This document shows positions 33,636 through 42,784 of a stretch of 64,000 nucleotides of DNA, one piece after another (position 1 is the stretch's first letter; each line of letters begins with the position of its first letter). Below the pieces are notes generated by a model. That model searched no databases, had not been told where the DNA came from, and saw only the letters and a list, made by a program, of their open reading frames with translations. The position numbers and the translations under genes were made by a program. Origin of the DNA: Chloroflexota bacterium (GTDB lineage Bacteria > Chloroflexota > Anaerolineae > Anaerolineales > Anaerolineaceae). The stretch covers positions 17,316 to 81,315 of the forward strand of contig JAKQJC010000041.1 of the NCBI GenBank assembly GCA_029561345.1, in the 5' to 3' direction.

Positions 33636-34256
33636 TCATGCGCCGCTTTGCTGAACCCAGTTAAATGCTGCGGCGATATCCTCGGCGATGGCTTTGCGCT
33701 TGACCTTTTCTATAAAGAAACTGGGGCCGGCCTGCAAATAAGAGGGAAAAGCCCGCAACCGTTTATAGAAGAAACTCCGCCCCCGAATTTTATAAGTGGA
33801 TTCAGCCGGGATCACCCGCGGCAGCCCGGATCTGCGGGCAATGGCGTTGACCGCCTTGATGGCCACGTCGCCCATCAGCAGCAGGGCTTTGACATTGGGA
33901 AAGAGAGCCAGTTCCTGTTCCAAAAGATGCGAACAGGTTTCAATGGTGCCGGTTTTAATGGCATAGTCGCTTTTGCCGCATTTGACCGCCGGGGTGAGAT
34001 ACACCCCCAGATTGAGAATATCGGGAACAGAGTCAACGTCAATGCCGGCATCTTTGAAGGCCCGCACAGTGGTTTGCTGGAAAAGAGGGTCGCCTTCGGC
34101 ATAGTAGTGATCCGCCAGGCTGGCCGGGGCTGATTCAGAGATCAGCATGATGGAGACAGCCTGAGGGTCGATATCTACATTGGGAATCAGGTACGATGAA
34201 TGTACGGCATCATTGCAGGGAAACGATTCACAGCGAATGTGGGTGCTGACGCGCAT
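33636..34256 (-). CDS. Uracil-DNA glycosylase superfamily protein
   Basis: 206 residues. IMLISESAPASLADHYYAEG resembles the UDG superfamily first motif (GexPg...Eg--F), VYLTPAVKCGKSDY the second (TnaVkCrp), and ALLLMGDVAIKAVNAIA the third helix (lllG--A---l). Family 4/5 enzymes use these to excise uracil; the catalytic residue of motif 1 is not clear here, and no Fe-S cysteine cluster is evident. Assigned to the superfamily, not a specific family. Flanked by the two hairpin repeats. Confidence 0.7.
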   Translation of the reverse strand: MRVSTHIRCESFPCNDAVHSSYLIPNVDIDPQAVSIMLISESAPASLADHYYAEGDPLFQQTTVRAFKDAGIDVDSVPDILNLGVYLTPAVKCGKSDYAIKTGTIETCSHLLEQELALFPNVKALLLMGDVAIKAVNAIARRSGLPRVIPAESTYKIRGRSFFYKRLRAFPSYLQAGPSFFIEKVKRKAIAEDIAAAFNWVQQSGA

Positions 34257-34575
34257 GAGAAGCTTCCTTTTTGAAAAATGGAATGAGAGGATCTTTTTTC
34301 ATCATACCCGTTTCTGGAATCAAAGGAAAGCACTGAGTAGAGTACGCAAGGGGGTAATTTTCGGAATCCATTTTTTCGAGCTTGGCGTTATTTTTCACCG
34401 CTTAAAATGCGTAAGTCAGGTTGAGGGGGGCAACCTGACCTACGCGACCTTATTTTAGCAGTATTTTTCAGAAATGCAAGGTTTTTAAGGGGTGATTTTT
34501 AGAAAATTTGTGTCGTCTTTGGTTAATGTAATGCGCATAGATATTGTTGAATTAGGTGTGTATTTTCTTGATGCC
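34257..34575. other. Intergenic region with hairpin copy 2
   Basis: Contains only the hairpin at 34409-34445 and AT-rich sequence. No gene supported. Confidence 0.5.
34409..34445. repeat. Hairpin element, copy 2
   Basis: Stem GCGTAAGTCAGGTTG / CAACCTGACCTACGC with one mismatch, and the same AGGGGGG loop as copy 1. Both copies are preceded by AAATGCG and followed by TATTTTAGC-like sequence. Confidence 0.85.
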
Positions 34576-34604
34576 TTGACAGAACTGCTAGGCTGCTGTA
34601 CAAT
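34576..34604 (+). promoter_or_regulatory. TetR gene promoter
   Basis: TTGACA (34576-34581), 17-bp spacer, TACAAT (34599-34604). Confidence 0.8.
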
Positions 34605-34629
34605 TTTGGAATGAACGTTCATTCCAAAA
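34604..34629. promoter_or_regulatory. Palindromic TetR-type operator
   Basis: Perfect 26-bp palindrome TTTTGGAATGAAC / GTTCATTCCAAAA starting at the last base of the -10 box, 10 nt before the start codon. GAATGAACGTTCATTC is typical of QacR/FadR-like TetR operators. A bound TetR would block transcription start. Confidence 0.85.
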
Positions 34630-34639
34630 AAGATTACTC

Positions 34640-35221
34640 ATGATGATGACCCAAAAACGCGACGATATTCTGGCGGCCGCCCAGCGCCTGGTTTCGCAGC
34701 ACGGCTTTCACGGCACCTCCATGTCCATGATTGCCGCAGAAGCCGGGGTTGGCGCGGGAACCATTTACAATTATTTCCCCAGCAAGGATGATCTGATGCG
34801 CGCCCTGTTTATGATGATTAAGCAGGATTTCATGCAGAAGGTGATGGCCGGGGTGTCACCGGATGCCCCCCTGCAGGAGAGTTTCGGCCTCATGTGGGCA
34901 AACATCATTCACTATTACCTTGATTTTCCTGATCAAATCACCTTTGCCCAGCAGTTTCACCATTCCCCCTACTTTGACCGGGCCTGCGAAGAGATGATGA
35001 ACACCTTGCTGGCGCCGCTGGTGGTTCCCTTTGAAAAGGCCATGTCTGCCGGCGTGATCAGGCCTTTGCCCCTGCCTGTGCTGGAGACTTTTACTCTGGA
35101 TGTGGCGACTTCGCTGGCCCGCCGCCATATCAAGGGCGAAATCATCCTTGATGACACCCTGATTAACCTGACCGCAGCGTTGTGCTGGTCAACCCTGAGC
35201 CCAGATTCAACAAGAAAGTAG
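34640..35221 (+). CDS. TetR-family transcriptional regulator
   Basis: 193 residues. HTH at about 10-56: RDDILAAAQRLVSQHGFHGT, SMSMIAAEAGVGAGTIYNYF, PSKDDLMRALFMM. Three successive ATG codons (34640-34648) leave the exact start open. The helical C-terminal domain would bind a ligand, unknown. First of three co-directional genes, with DUF362 and the YqfO/NIF3-like protein downstream; autoregulation is probable from the operator. Confidence 0.92.
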   Translation: MMMTQKRDDILAAAQRLVSQHGFHGTSMSMIAAEAGVGAGTIYNYFPSKDDLMRALFMMIKQDFMQKVMAGVSPDAPLQESFGLMWANIIHYYLDFPDQITFAQQFHHSPYFDRACEEMMNTLLAPLVVPFEKAMSAGVIRPLPLPVLETFTLDVATSLARRHIKGEIILDDTLINLTAALCWSTLSPDSTRK

Positions 35222-35230
35222 GATAGTTTT

Positions 35231-36376
35231 ATGGAACCCTCACCCAAAGTGGCGCTTGTCTATTGCGAAGATTACCAGCCTGAAGCGGTTCGCCGGGCAA
35301 TCAAAGCCGGCATTGATCTGCTGGGCGGGGCGGCGCAGTTTGTTCGTCCATCAGAAAAAATTCTGGTCAAACCGAATGTGCTGGTGGGAGAAAACCCTGA
35401 GAAATGCATTGGCCCGCATCCGCTGGTGTTTCAGGCGGTGCTTGAGCAGCTTCAGGCTGCCGGGGCTCAGGTTTCCTTTGGTGATTCGCCTGGTTTTGGC
35501 AGTCCGCGCGCGGGAATGCGCCAGGCCGGGCTTCTGACGGTGGCCGATCAGTTGGGCGTGCCTCTGGCTGACTTTGAAACCCCGGTCACCCGGGCCTTCC
35601 CTGGGGGAAACCTGATCAAGCAGTTCTCGCTGGCCAAAGGCGTGGTTGAATGTGATGGACTGGTGAGCCTGAGCAAGCTCAAAAGCCATGCTCTGACGCG
35701 CATCACCGGCGCCATCAAAAACCAGTTTGGCTGCATTCCCGGCGTGCTTAAGGCTGAATTTCATTCGCGCCTGCCCACGGCGGATTTGTTTTCAAAGATG
35801 CTGGTTGACCTCAACCTGTTAATCCGGCCGCGTCTTTATATCATGGACGGCATTGTTGCAATGGAAGGCAACGGCCCCCGCAACGGCACGCCGCGACCCA
35901 TGCATGTGCTGCTGTTTTCCACCGATCCGGTGGCCCTTGATGCCACGGTGTGCCGACTGGTTAACCTGGACGAAAAGCTGGTGGAACCCCTGGTTTACGG
36001 CAACCAGTTTGGCCTGGGATCCAGCAAAAACATGACTCTGCTGGGTGATCCCATTGAGCGTTTTATTGTCCCTGACTTCAATGTCAACCGCTCCCACGCC
36101 AGTACCTCCACCAACATCGGAATGTTGACCAACCCCATCGTCCGCAATCTGTTCACCCCGCGCCCGGTGATCAACGCCGAAGCCTGCACGCGCTGCGGAC
36201 GCTGCGAGCAGGTTTGTCCGGCCCAACCCAAGGCGCTCACATGGGCTAACGGCAAAAAACAGCCCCCGGTTTACAATTACGACCACTGCATCCGCTGTTA
36301 CTGCTGCCAGGAGCTTTGCCCGCATGAGGCCATCACGGTCAAAACACCCTTGCTGGGCCGCCTGCTGCGGCGCTGA
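35231..36376 (+). CDS. DUF362 domain protein with two 4Fe-4S clusters
   Basis: 381 residues. Opens VALVYCEDYQPEAVRRAIKA, then ILVKPNVLVGENPEKCIGPH, which is the DUF362 start; the domain covers about 5-290. C-terminal 60 residues have two ferredoxin clusters, CTRCGRCEQVCP and CIRCYCCQELCP, each CxxCxxCxxxCP. DUF362 proteins are thought to bind iron-sulfur or corrinoid partners; role unresolved. Located 9 nt after tetR and overlapping the next gene by one base. Confidence 0.92.
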   Translation: MEPSPKVALVYCEDYQPEAVRRAIKAGIDLLGGAAQFVRPSEKILVKPNVLVGENPEKCIGPHPLVFQAVLEQLQAAGAQVSFGDSPGFGSPRAGMRQAGLLTVADQLGVPLADFETPVTRAFPGGNLIKQFSLAKGVVECDGLVSLSKLKSHALTRITGAIKNQFGCIPGVLKAEFHSRLPTADLFSKMLVDLNLLIRPRLYIMDGIVAMEGNGPRNGTPRPMHVLLFSTDPVALDATVCRLVNLDEKLVEPLVYGNQFGLGSSKNMTLLGDPIERFIVPDFNVNRSHASTSTNIGMLTNPIVRNLFTPRPVINAEACTRCGRCEQVCPAQPKALTWANGKKQPPVYNYDHCIRCYCCQELCPHEAITVKTPLLGRLLRR

Positions 36377-36732
36377 TGGAGGCCAATTTCATGGACCTGC
36401 CGCCTGTGGTCAAGCTTGAAATATTCATCCCCGAAAGCCACCTTGAAGCGATCAGCCAGGCTTTACACCTGGCTGGCGCGGGCAGAATCGGCAATTATGA
36501 CTACTGTAAAAGTTATCAGGTTGTCAGGGGCACCTGGCGTCCGCTGGAAAACGCCAATCCTTATCTGGGTGAACATGGCCAGGTTTGCACTGGCGAGGAA
36601 TTAAAGGTGGAGGTGAACTGCCGGAGCGAGCTGGTTCCGGCGGTACTTAAAGCCATTCGCCAGGTGCATCCTTATGAAGAGCCGGTGATTAACATTTTTC
36701 CGTTGCTCAATCACCTGTTTGAAAGCGGCTAA
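36376..36732 (+). CDS. NIF3/YqfO C-terminal-like (CutA-fold) protein
   Basis: 118 residues. The ATG at 36376 uses the last base of the upstream TGA; an inner ATG six codons later is possible. KLEIFIPESHLEAISQALHL, AGAGRIGNYDYCKSYQVVRG, TWRPLENANPY, KVEVNCRSELVPAVLKAIRQ and HPYEEPVINIFPL are the hallmarks of the NIF3/YqfO insert domain (CutA/PII-like fold). Translationally coupled with the ferredoxin protein, perhaps assisting it in metal handling (inference). Confidence 0.85.
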   Translation: MEANFMDLPPVVKLEIFIPESHLEAISQALHLAGAGRIGNYDYCKSYQVVRGTWRPLENANPYLGEHGQVCTGEELKVEVNCRSELVPAVLKAIRQVHPYEEPVINIFPLLNHLFESG

Positions 36733-36817
36733 GAATCGGTCTGTTCAATTGTGATGCAGGGTCATTCGCCATATAATAGTTTAATACCCTGAATTTAGAT
36801 CACAAGCGAGCAAGACT

Positions 36818-39106
36818 ATGACAGACTTATCTGGTCAGGATGTCGGGCGATATCATCTGGTGGAACGGCTGGGCGAGGGGGGCATGGCTGTGGTATACAA
36901 GGCGTATGACACCCGCCTTGAACGGGTGGTGGCGATTAAATTCATTCGCACCGAAAGGGTGCCGCCCGACCAGCTGACGCAGATGCTGGCGCGCTTTGAA
37001 CGCGAGGCCAAGGCCCTCGCGCGCATGGAACACGCCAGCATTATCCGCATTTTTGATTACGGCGAGTACAATGGAGCGCCTTATCTGGTGATGAATTATT
37101 TGCCAGGTGGCACGCTGAAGCAGTTCACCGGCCGACAGGTGCCCTGGCAGGATGCCGTGCGCCTGATTCTGCCGGTGGCGCGTGCCCTGGAATATGCCCA
37201 CCGCCAGGGCATTGTGCATCGTGACGTCAAACCGGCCAATGTGCTCATTTCGAGCGAAGGATATCCGCTGCTGTCTGACTTTGGCATTGCCCGCATGCTG
37301 GAATCGGAAACCGGCGCCACGCTCACCGGCACCGGCGTGGGCATTGGCACCCCGGAGTACATGGCGCCTGAGCAGTGGTCTGGCTCGGCGTCGCCATCGG
37401 TGGATATCTATGCCCTGGGGGTGGTGCTTTTTGAACTGATCACCGGACGGGTGCCTTACCAGGCGGATACGCCGGTGGCGATTCTGATCAAACAGGCCAA
37501 TGATCCTTTGCCCAGGCCTTCGACTTTTGTCCGGGGGCTGCCCGAGGCGGTTGAACAGATCCTGTTCAAGGCGCTGGCCAAAACCCCTGAAGAGCGTTTC
37601 CCCAATATGCAGGCTTTTGTGGAGGCGATGGAACGGCTGGGCGTGCTGGCAACCCAGGCCGGACGGACTTTGCCTGCCCCGGCGCTTCCTCATTCTGAGC
37701 CGCCGCTGCCAGGCCGCACCACGCCGCCTCCGGCTCCGCCGCCAGCGCCAGGGGGGCTGGGTATTCCACGCATTGTGATTCTGCTGGGGTTGGGCGCCCT
37801 GCTGGTGATGTGCCTGATGTTAGGCATATGGCAGGTGGCGGCCGGCCTGCAGGGAGAGGGCTTGCTGGCTTTTGTGGCCCCGCCAACAGCAACGCTGACG
37901 CCAACACTGGCGCCTACCCTGACGCTGACAGCACGGGTTTCACCCCCTACCCGGGCCCCCTCCCCACAAATATCCACGCCTGTGCCTGTTTACACCCTGG
38001 AACCCACCGCTGCCAAACCACCCGGTGAAATCACCCTGTGGTATTCCTTCATTCAGGGCGGGGCTGAGGAAAATGCCCTTTTGACTGTGGCATCCAATGC
38101 CGAAAAGGCTTTTCCTGGTCTGAAGGTGACCCTGCAGCAGTTCTCATATACCGACCTCATCCCTGCCTATTTGGATGAGGTGGCCGCCGGCCGCGGCCCG
38201 GATATGATCCTGTTTCCCAACGATGACCTGGGCAACTGGGCGAGGCATGGGCAGGTGCTGCGCCTGGATGAATATGTGGAGGGGCGACTGGGCAGCGTGT
38301 TTTCCTCAGGCGTGGATGGCATGAAAGTGGACGGTCATATTTACGGCGTGCCTGAGTCAGCCAAGGCCGTGGCGCTCTATTACAACAAGATTTTAGTGCC
38401 CAATCCGCCCCGGACCACGGATGAGCTTCTCTCCATGTTGAAGAAAGGAAAAACGCTGCACTCCTACAACCTTGTTTATTATCTCTTTGGCTGGTCGCGC
38501 GCCTTTGGCGGCCAGCTGCTGGATGAAAATGGCCGCTGCGCGGCTGACCGGGGCGGCTGGGTGGAGATGTTTCACTATTTGCTGGATTTAAAGGCCGCCG
38601 GGGCGGTGTTTGACCCGGATTTTGCCAATGCGGATGTGAGTTTTATGGATGGCAGGGTGTCCATGTTCATCAGCGGCCCCTGGTCGCTGCCGGCTTACCG
38701 TGATGCGCTGGGAAACAAACTGGGGGTAGTCCCTCTGCCGGATGGCCCCAAAGGGCCGGCTGCGCCCCTGAACGGTATTGACGGGTTTTATATCAATCCT
38801 AAAAGCCGCAACCCCCGCCAGGCGGTTGAACTGGCGCTGTTTATGACCAGCCGCGATTCTTCGCAAATTTTCACCGACCAGGCCGGGCATGTGCCGGTGC
38901 GCTGGGATGTGAATGCGTCGAATCCCCTCATTTCTGCCTTTGCAGAAGTCTCGTCGGGCGGTTTTCCCCGCCCGCAGAGCCCTGAATTTTCCAATTTCTG
39001 GAATGCCTTTGGCGATTGGACAACGCAAATTCTGGATGGGACCGTTTCACCTGAAGATGGGGTGGCTGGAGCCTGCCGGGCAATGAATATGGCGAATGAC
39101 AAATGA
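36818..39106 (+). CDS. Ser/Thr protein kinase fused to an extracellular solute-binding domain
   Basis: 762 residues. Kinase (about 10-275): Gly-rich GEGGMAVVYKAYD, VAIKFI, HRDVKPANVLIS, SDFGIARM, GTPEYMAPEQ; all catalytic residues present. A Pro-rich linker (290-312), one membrane helix (IPRIVILLGLGALLVMCLML, about 314-338) and a Thr/Pro stalk follow. From 403 on, a family-1 solute-binding domain: EITLWYSFIQGGAEENALLT, PDMILFPNDDLG, IYGVPESAKAVALYYNKILV, FMDGRVSMFISGPWSL. So a maltose-type binding protein senses outside and the kinase signals inside. Precedes an OYE-type reductase, overlapping by 4 nt. Confidence 0.93.
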   Translation: MTDLSGQDVGRYHLVERLGEGGMAVVYKAYDTRLERVVAIKFIRTERVPPDQLTQMLARFEREAKALARMEHASIIRIFDYGEYNGAPYLVMNYLPGGTLKQFTGRQVPWQDAVRLILPVARALEYAHRQGIVHRDVKPANVLISSEGYPLLSDFGIARMLESETGATLTGTGVGIGTPEYMAPEQWSGSASPSVDIYALGVVLFELITGRVPYQADTPVAILIKQANDPLPRPSTFVRGLPEAVEQILFKALAKTPEERFPNMQAFVEAMERLGVLATQAGRTLPAPALPHSEPPLPGRTTPPPAPPPAPGGLGIPRIVILLGLGALLVMCLMLGIWQVAAGLQGEGLLAFVAPPTATLTPTLAPTLTLTARVSPPTRAPSPQISTPVPVYTLEPTAAKPPGEITLWYSFIQGGAEENALLTVASNAEKAFPGLKVTLQQFSYTDLIPAYLDEVAAGRGPDMILFPNDDLGNWARHGQVLRLDEYVEGRLGSVFSSGVDGMKVDGHIYGVPESAKAVALYYNKILVPNPPRTTDELLSMLKKGKTLHSYNLVYYLFGWSRAFGGQLLDENGRCAADRGGWVEMFHYLLDLKAAGAVFDPDFANADVSFMDGRVSMFISGPWSLPAYRDALGNKLGVVPLPDGPKGPAAPLNGIDGFYINPKSRNPRQAVELALFMTSRDSSQIFTDQAGHVPVRWDVNASNPLISAFAEVSSGGFPRPQSPEFSNFWNAFGDWTTQILDGTVSPEDGVAGACRAMNMANDK

Positions 39107-40329
39107 GTGGAGAAGAGAATATGGACCGCAGCAGTTACAAAATTTTTTCCCCTGGCGCCATTGCCGGCCTGACGCTCTCCAACCGGTTGGTACGCTCTGG
39201 CACCTGGGACCCTTCCATTCATAACTCGCGACAGATGAGCGAAGCGGTGCTGGACCTTTACCGGCAGGTGGCTCTGGGCGGGGTGGGGCTGATCATCTCC
39301 GGCGGGTTTCCAGTCTATCGTGAACGCTTCCCGGAGGAGGAACCCGGCCTGCCGCCCCGCCTGTATGCGGATATGCGCATCGACGGGCTGGAACGCCTGC
39401 CGGAGGCGGTGCACCAGGCCCGGCCCGATTGCAAAATTATTGCCCAGCTGGAGCCCGGCTATATGGAATCCGGTCCCTCGCCAGTGGTCACGGTTTTTTC
39501 CAAAGATCCAGTGCGGCCCATGACCGCGGCTGAAATTGAAACCCTGGTGGGGTGCTTTGTGACAGCCATTATGGACATGCAGTCTGCCGGTTTTGACGGC
39601 GTGCAGCTCCACGCGGCGCACGGCGGCCTTTTAAGCCGCTTTCTTTCGCCGCTATACAACCAGCGCGAGGATGCTTACGGCGGCACGGTGGAAAAACGTG
39701 TCCACATCCTGCGCCAGATTGCGACTCGGGCGCGCCAGCAGGTGGGTGATTTTCCCATTCTGATCAAGATGAATGGCACGGATGATATGGAAGGCGGGGT
39801 GGATATCCACAATTTTCCGGCGCTGGCTGACGCGGTGGTGCGGGCCGGAGTGGATGCCGTGGAGATCAGCGGCAGCACCTGGGATTGCCTGTTCCGCCCT
39901 GAAGAAGAGCTGGGTTTTCGCCCGGTGCCGGCGCCGGAATCGCACACGCGCATTCAAAACCCTGAACAACAAAGCTATTACCTGAGCTATGCCGAACAGG
40001 TGCGGCTGCCTGTGCCAGTGATTCTGGTGGGCGGCAACCGTGATATCGAGCGCATGGAGGCGATTCTGCAGGCGGGCAGGGTGGATTTTATGGCCCTGTG
40101 CCGCCCGCTGATCCGCGAGCCCGGTTTACCAGCGCGCTGGAAAGCCGGTCTGGGCAGCAAGACGCCGGAATGCACCTCCTGCAATTCCTGTATTTATGCC
40201 CTCATTGTGCACCCCGGGCAGCCTGAACCGGGGCTGGTGAGCTGCATTTGCAAAACAGATAAAAAAATGCACGCCCGCGCCCAGCGCTGGATTGCTAGCT
40301 GGGTGAAGAAAGAGCGGCAGGCGCAGTGA
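39103..40329 (+). CDS. NADH:flavin oxidoreductase, old yellow enzyme family
   Basis: 408 residues; the first ATG (39103) overlaps the kinase stop, but ATG 39121 with GGAG upstream may be the real start. SPGAIAGLTLSNRLVRSG is the OYE entry, SAGFDGVQLHAAHGGLLSRF the active-site helix (HAAH), NQREDAYGGTVEKRVHILRQ the FMN loop, VDFMALCRPLIREP the phosphate part. C-terminal CTSCNSCIYA ... CIC cysteines could bind Fe-S. Likely reduces an alpha,beta-unsaturated substrate with NAD(P)H and FMN. Confidence 0.92.
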   Translation: MSGEENMDRSSYKIFSPGAIAGLTLSNRLVRSGTWDPSIHNSRQMSEAVLDLYRQVALGGVGLIISGGFPVYRERFPEEEPGLPPRLYADMRIDGLERLPEAVHQARPDCKIIAQLEPGYMESGPSPVVTVFSKDPVRPMTAAEIETLVGCFVTAIMDMQSAGFDGVQLHAAHGGLLSRFLSPLYNQREDAYGGTVEKRVHILRQIATRARQQVGDFPILIKMNGTDDMEGGVDIHNFPALADAVVRAGVDAVEISGSTWDCLFRPEEELGFRPVPAPESHTRIQNPEQQSYYLSYAEQVRLPVPVILVGGNRDIERMEAILQAGRVDFMALCRPLIREPGLPARWKAGLGSKTPECTSCNSCIYALIVHPGQPEPGLVSCICKTDKKMHARAQRWIASWVKKERQAQ

Positions 40330-40383
40330 AGAAGGTTATTTTGGAAGGACCCAGAATCGGATGGCGCTGAAAAGAGGGAAGAA

Positions 40384-40845
40384 ATGAAAATTGGCGATTG
40401 CATGAAACGCAATGTGATCTCTGTTCCCGCCGGAACCACCCTCCGCGCGGCGGCCCTGACCCTGAGCCGCCATCATATTGGCACGCTGCCTGTGGTGGAT
40501 GAAGAAAATCACCTGGTGGGATTGATCTGTTTTCGGGACTTGCTGGACCTGGCCATGCCCGATTTTGTTAATTTGGTGGACCATCTGGATTTTGTGCATG
40601 ATTTCGGCGCTGTGGAAAATCAGATTCCCGGCCAGGCTTTATTGGATATGCGCGTGGACGAAGTGATGAAGGTTTCCCCATCCGTGGAGCAAACGGCCGG
40701 CCTGCTGCGCACAGCTGCGCTGCTGGACAAGTATCAGTTAAGCGATATCCCTGTTGTGGATGAAGATAACTGTTTGATCGGTATTGCTTCGTATGTGGAT
40801 ATTGGCACTGCGCTGGTATTTAACTGGCACTTATCTGACGGGTGA
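40384..40845 (+). CDS. Two-CBS-domain protein
   Basis: 153 residues with two CBS units: MKIGDCMKRNVISVPAGTTL...HIGTLPVVDEENHLVGLICF, and VDEVMKVSPSVEQTA...QLSDIPVVDEDNCLIGIASY. CBS pairs bind adenosine nucleotides and gate transporters or enzymes. Followed at 16 nt by an ArsB/NhaD-like transporter, its likely target. Confidence 0.9.
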   Translation: MKIGDCMKRNVISVPAGTTLRAAALTLSRHHIGTLPVVDEENHLVGLICFRDLLDLAMPDFVNLVDHLDFVHDFGAVENQIPGQALLDMRVDEVMKVSPSVEQTAGLLRTAALLDKYQLSDIPVVDEDNCLIGIASYVDIGTALVFNWHLSDG

Positions 40846-40861
40846 AAGGGAAAGGAATAAA

Positions 40862-42151
40862 ATGCTGCCGGCGATTCTTTCTGTCTTCATTTTTTTGGGT
40901 TGTCTCTGGTTGATTTTTTCAGACCGGCTTAATCGCACCATCGCTTCTTTGGCCGGCGCAGTATTAATGGTGGTGATCGGCCTGATCTTTGGGTTTTATT
41001 CTCAGGAAGAAGCCTTTGCCCATATTGATCTCAACACCATTGGCCTGTTATTGGGCATGATGATTCTGGTTGCCCTGTTGGAACCCACCGGTTTCTTCCA
41101 ATTTCTGGCAGTGTGGGTGGGCAAATTATCTGGTGGCAAACCGGTGCGCCTGTTGATTTTTCTGGGAACCATCACCACGGTTGTATCTATGTTTCTGGAT
41201 AATGTCACCACGGTGGTGTTGATTGCTCCGGTCACCATTATGATTTGTGAAATCTTAGGGTTGAGTTCACAGCCCTATCTTATGGCGGAAGCCCTTCTTT
41301 CAGATACGGGCGGGGTGGCTACTCTGGTGGGCGACCCGCCCAATGTGCTGATTGGCTCTGCGTCAGGTTTCTCTTTTATGGATTTTCTCACCCACAGTCT
41401 GCCCATTGTGCTGGTGGTCTGGCTGGTGGCGTTGGCAATGCTGCGCTATCTGTTCCGCACAGAGCTGGCCCAGGTGCCCACCAACCTTGAGGCGCTCTCT
41501 GAACTGCAGCCCAAAGAGGTGTTGAAAGATGCCCCCACAGCAACAAAAATTCTCTGTGTGGTTGCAGGTGCTGTTCTGTTTTTCTTGTTGGAAGAAGTGT
41601 TGAATTTGCCGCCAGCCCTGGTGGCGATTGGCGCAGCTGCCATTGCCCTGGTCTGGATTCGCCCGCCTATTCAGGAAACACTCAAAAACATCCAATGGGA
41701 TGTGCTGGTTTTTTTTGCCGCTCTTTTTGTGATGATTGGCGGCCTGCAGGCAACCGGCGTGTTACAAGAACTGGCCATGTTAATTTCTTATGCGCAGGGA
41801 CTGCCGCCGGTGCTGCTTGGCCTGATGCTGCTGTGGGTTGTGGCGGGGCTTTCGGCTGTCGTGGATAATGTGCCCATCACCATTGCGCTGATTCCAGTGA
41901 TCGAGAATCTGGGGGCGGCAGGCATTCCCACAGCGCCGCTCTGGTGGGCGCTGGTTTTTGGAGCCGGTTTTGGCGGTAACGGTACCATCATTGGTTCAAC
42001 GGCCAATGTGGTGGTGGCTTCTCTGTCTGAAAAAACCCGCGCACCCATCACTTCTGCCCTGTGGAACAGGCGCGGTCTGCCAGTGATGCTGGGCACCTGT
42101 CTGGCTGCCAGTGTGTTATATCTGATCTTCTCTGGACTGCTTAACCAGTGA
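40862..42151 (+). CDS. ArsB/NhaD/SLC13-type ion transporter
   Basis: 429 residues from ATG 40862 (AAAGGA upstream). Ten or more membrane helices. DNVTTVVLIAPVTIMICEIL and GGVATLVGDPPNVLIGSASG are the IT-superfamily motifs, the second present again as NGTIIGSTANVVVASLSEK, the inverted repeat. Could carry arsenite, Na+/H+ or dicarboxylates; not decidable here. The last 36 bp overlap the convergent DUF302 gene. Confidence 0.9.
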   Translation: MLPAILSVFIFLGCLWLIFSDRLNRTIASLAGAVLMVVIGLIFGFYSQEEAFAHIDLNTIGLLLGMMILVALLEPTGFFQFLAVWVGKLSGGKPVRLLIFLGTITTVVSMFLDNVTTVVLIAPVTIMICEILGLSSQPYLMAEALLSDTGGVATLVGDPPNVLIGSASGFSFMDFLTHSLPIVLVVWLVALAMLRYLFRTELAQVPTNLEALSELQPKEVLKDAPTATKILCVVAGAVLFFLLEEVLNLPPALVAIGAAAIALVWIRPPIQETLKNIQWDVLVFFAALFVMIGGLQATGVLQELAMLISYAQGLPPVLLGLMLLWVVAGLSAVVDNVPITIALIPVIENLGAAGIPTAPLWWALVFGAGFGGNGTIIGSTANVVVASLSEKTRAPITSALWNRRGLPVMLGTCLAASVLYLIFSGLLNQ

Positions 42152-42547
42152 TTGAGCCACCCGCTCAAGCCGGGAGCGCGCTTCATCAGCGATCGGTTTT
42201 AAGTCTGGATGGTTCACAACGCTCATCATCATTAATGGATCCACCATGGCCACTTCCACCTTGCCGTTTTCAAGCTGACGCACGGTGACATTGCAAGGCA
42301 GCAGCAGCCCAACCTCAGGAGCAGCGCTGAGAGCTCTGTGGGCCAGCGGTGGGTTGCAGGCGCCTAAAATCCGGTATGGGGGATGATCTACGCCAAGTTT
42401 CTTCTTGAGAGTTTCTTTCACATCAATTTCTGTCAGCACGCCAAAGCCCTCCACTTTGAGGGCTTCAATGGTGCTGGTTAATGCCAGTTCAAAGGGGATA
42501 TTCAAATAAACATAAATGCCGGTGTGGGATTCATGGTTTTCAGTCAT
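42116..42547 (-). CDS. DUF302 domain protein
   Basis: 143 residues. FELALTSTIEALKVEGFGVL, TEIDVKETLKKKLG, YRILGACNPPLAHRALSAAP, EVGLLLPCNVTVRQLENGKV is the DUF302 pattern (single domain with conserved GACNP and LPCN). Function unknown, often near sulfur or copper genes. Convergent with the ArsB-like gene, overlapping tail to tail. Confidence 0.9.
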   Translation of the reverse strand: MTENHESHTGIYVYLNIPFELALTSTIEALKVEGFGVLTEIDVKETLKKKLGVDHPPYRILGACNPPLAHRALSAAPEVGLLLPCNVTVRQLENGKVEVAMVDPLMMMSVVNHPDLKPIADEARSRLERVAQSLVKQSREDQI

Positions 42548-42784
42548 TCTGTCATCCTTTCATTTCGGTCAAAACGCGGTTTGATATCCAGGCATATTCC
42601 GTCTATTATATGATGAGCCAATTGTGAAAAGGTTACGCATTTTGGGGATTGAGCGGCGGACGGAGGCGCCGACATCGAAGGGCATAGAGAAAACGGACAT
42701 TTGGGTTTATAATCTGTACCGTTCGGCATAGGATCATCCAGGGAGTGGGGATGCAAACAAATTCCATTTTATGAAGGTTTCACC

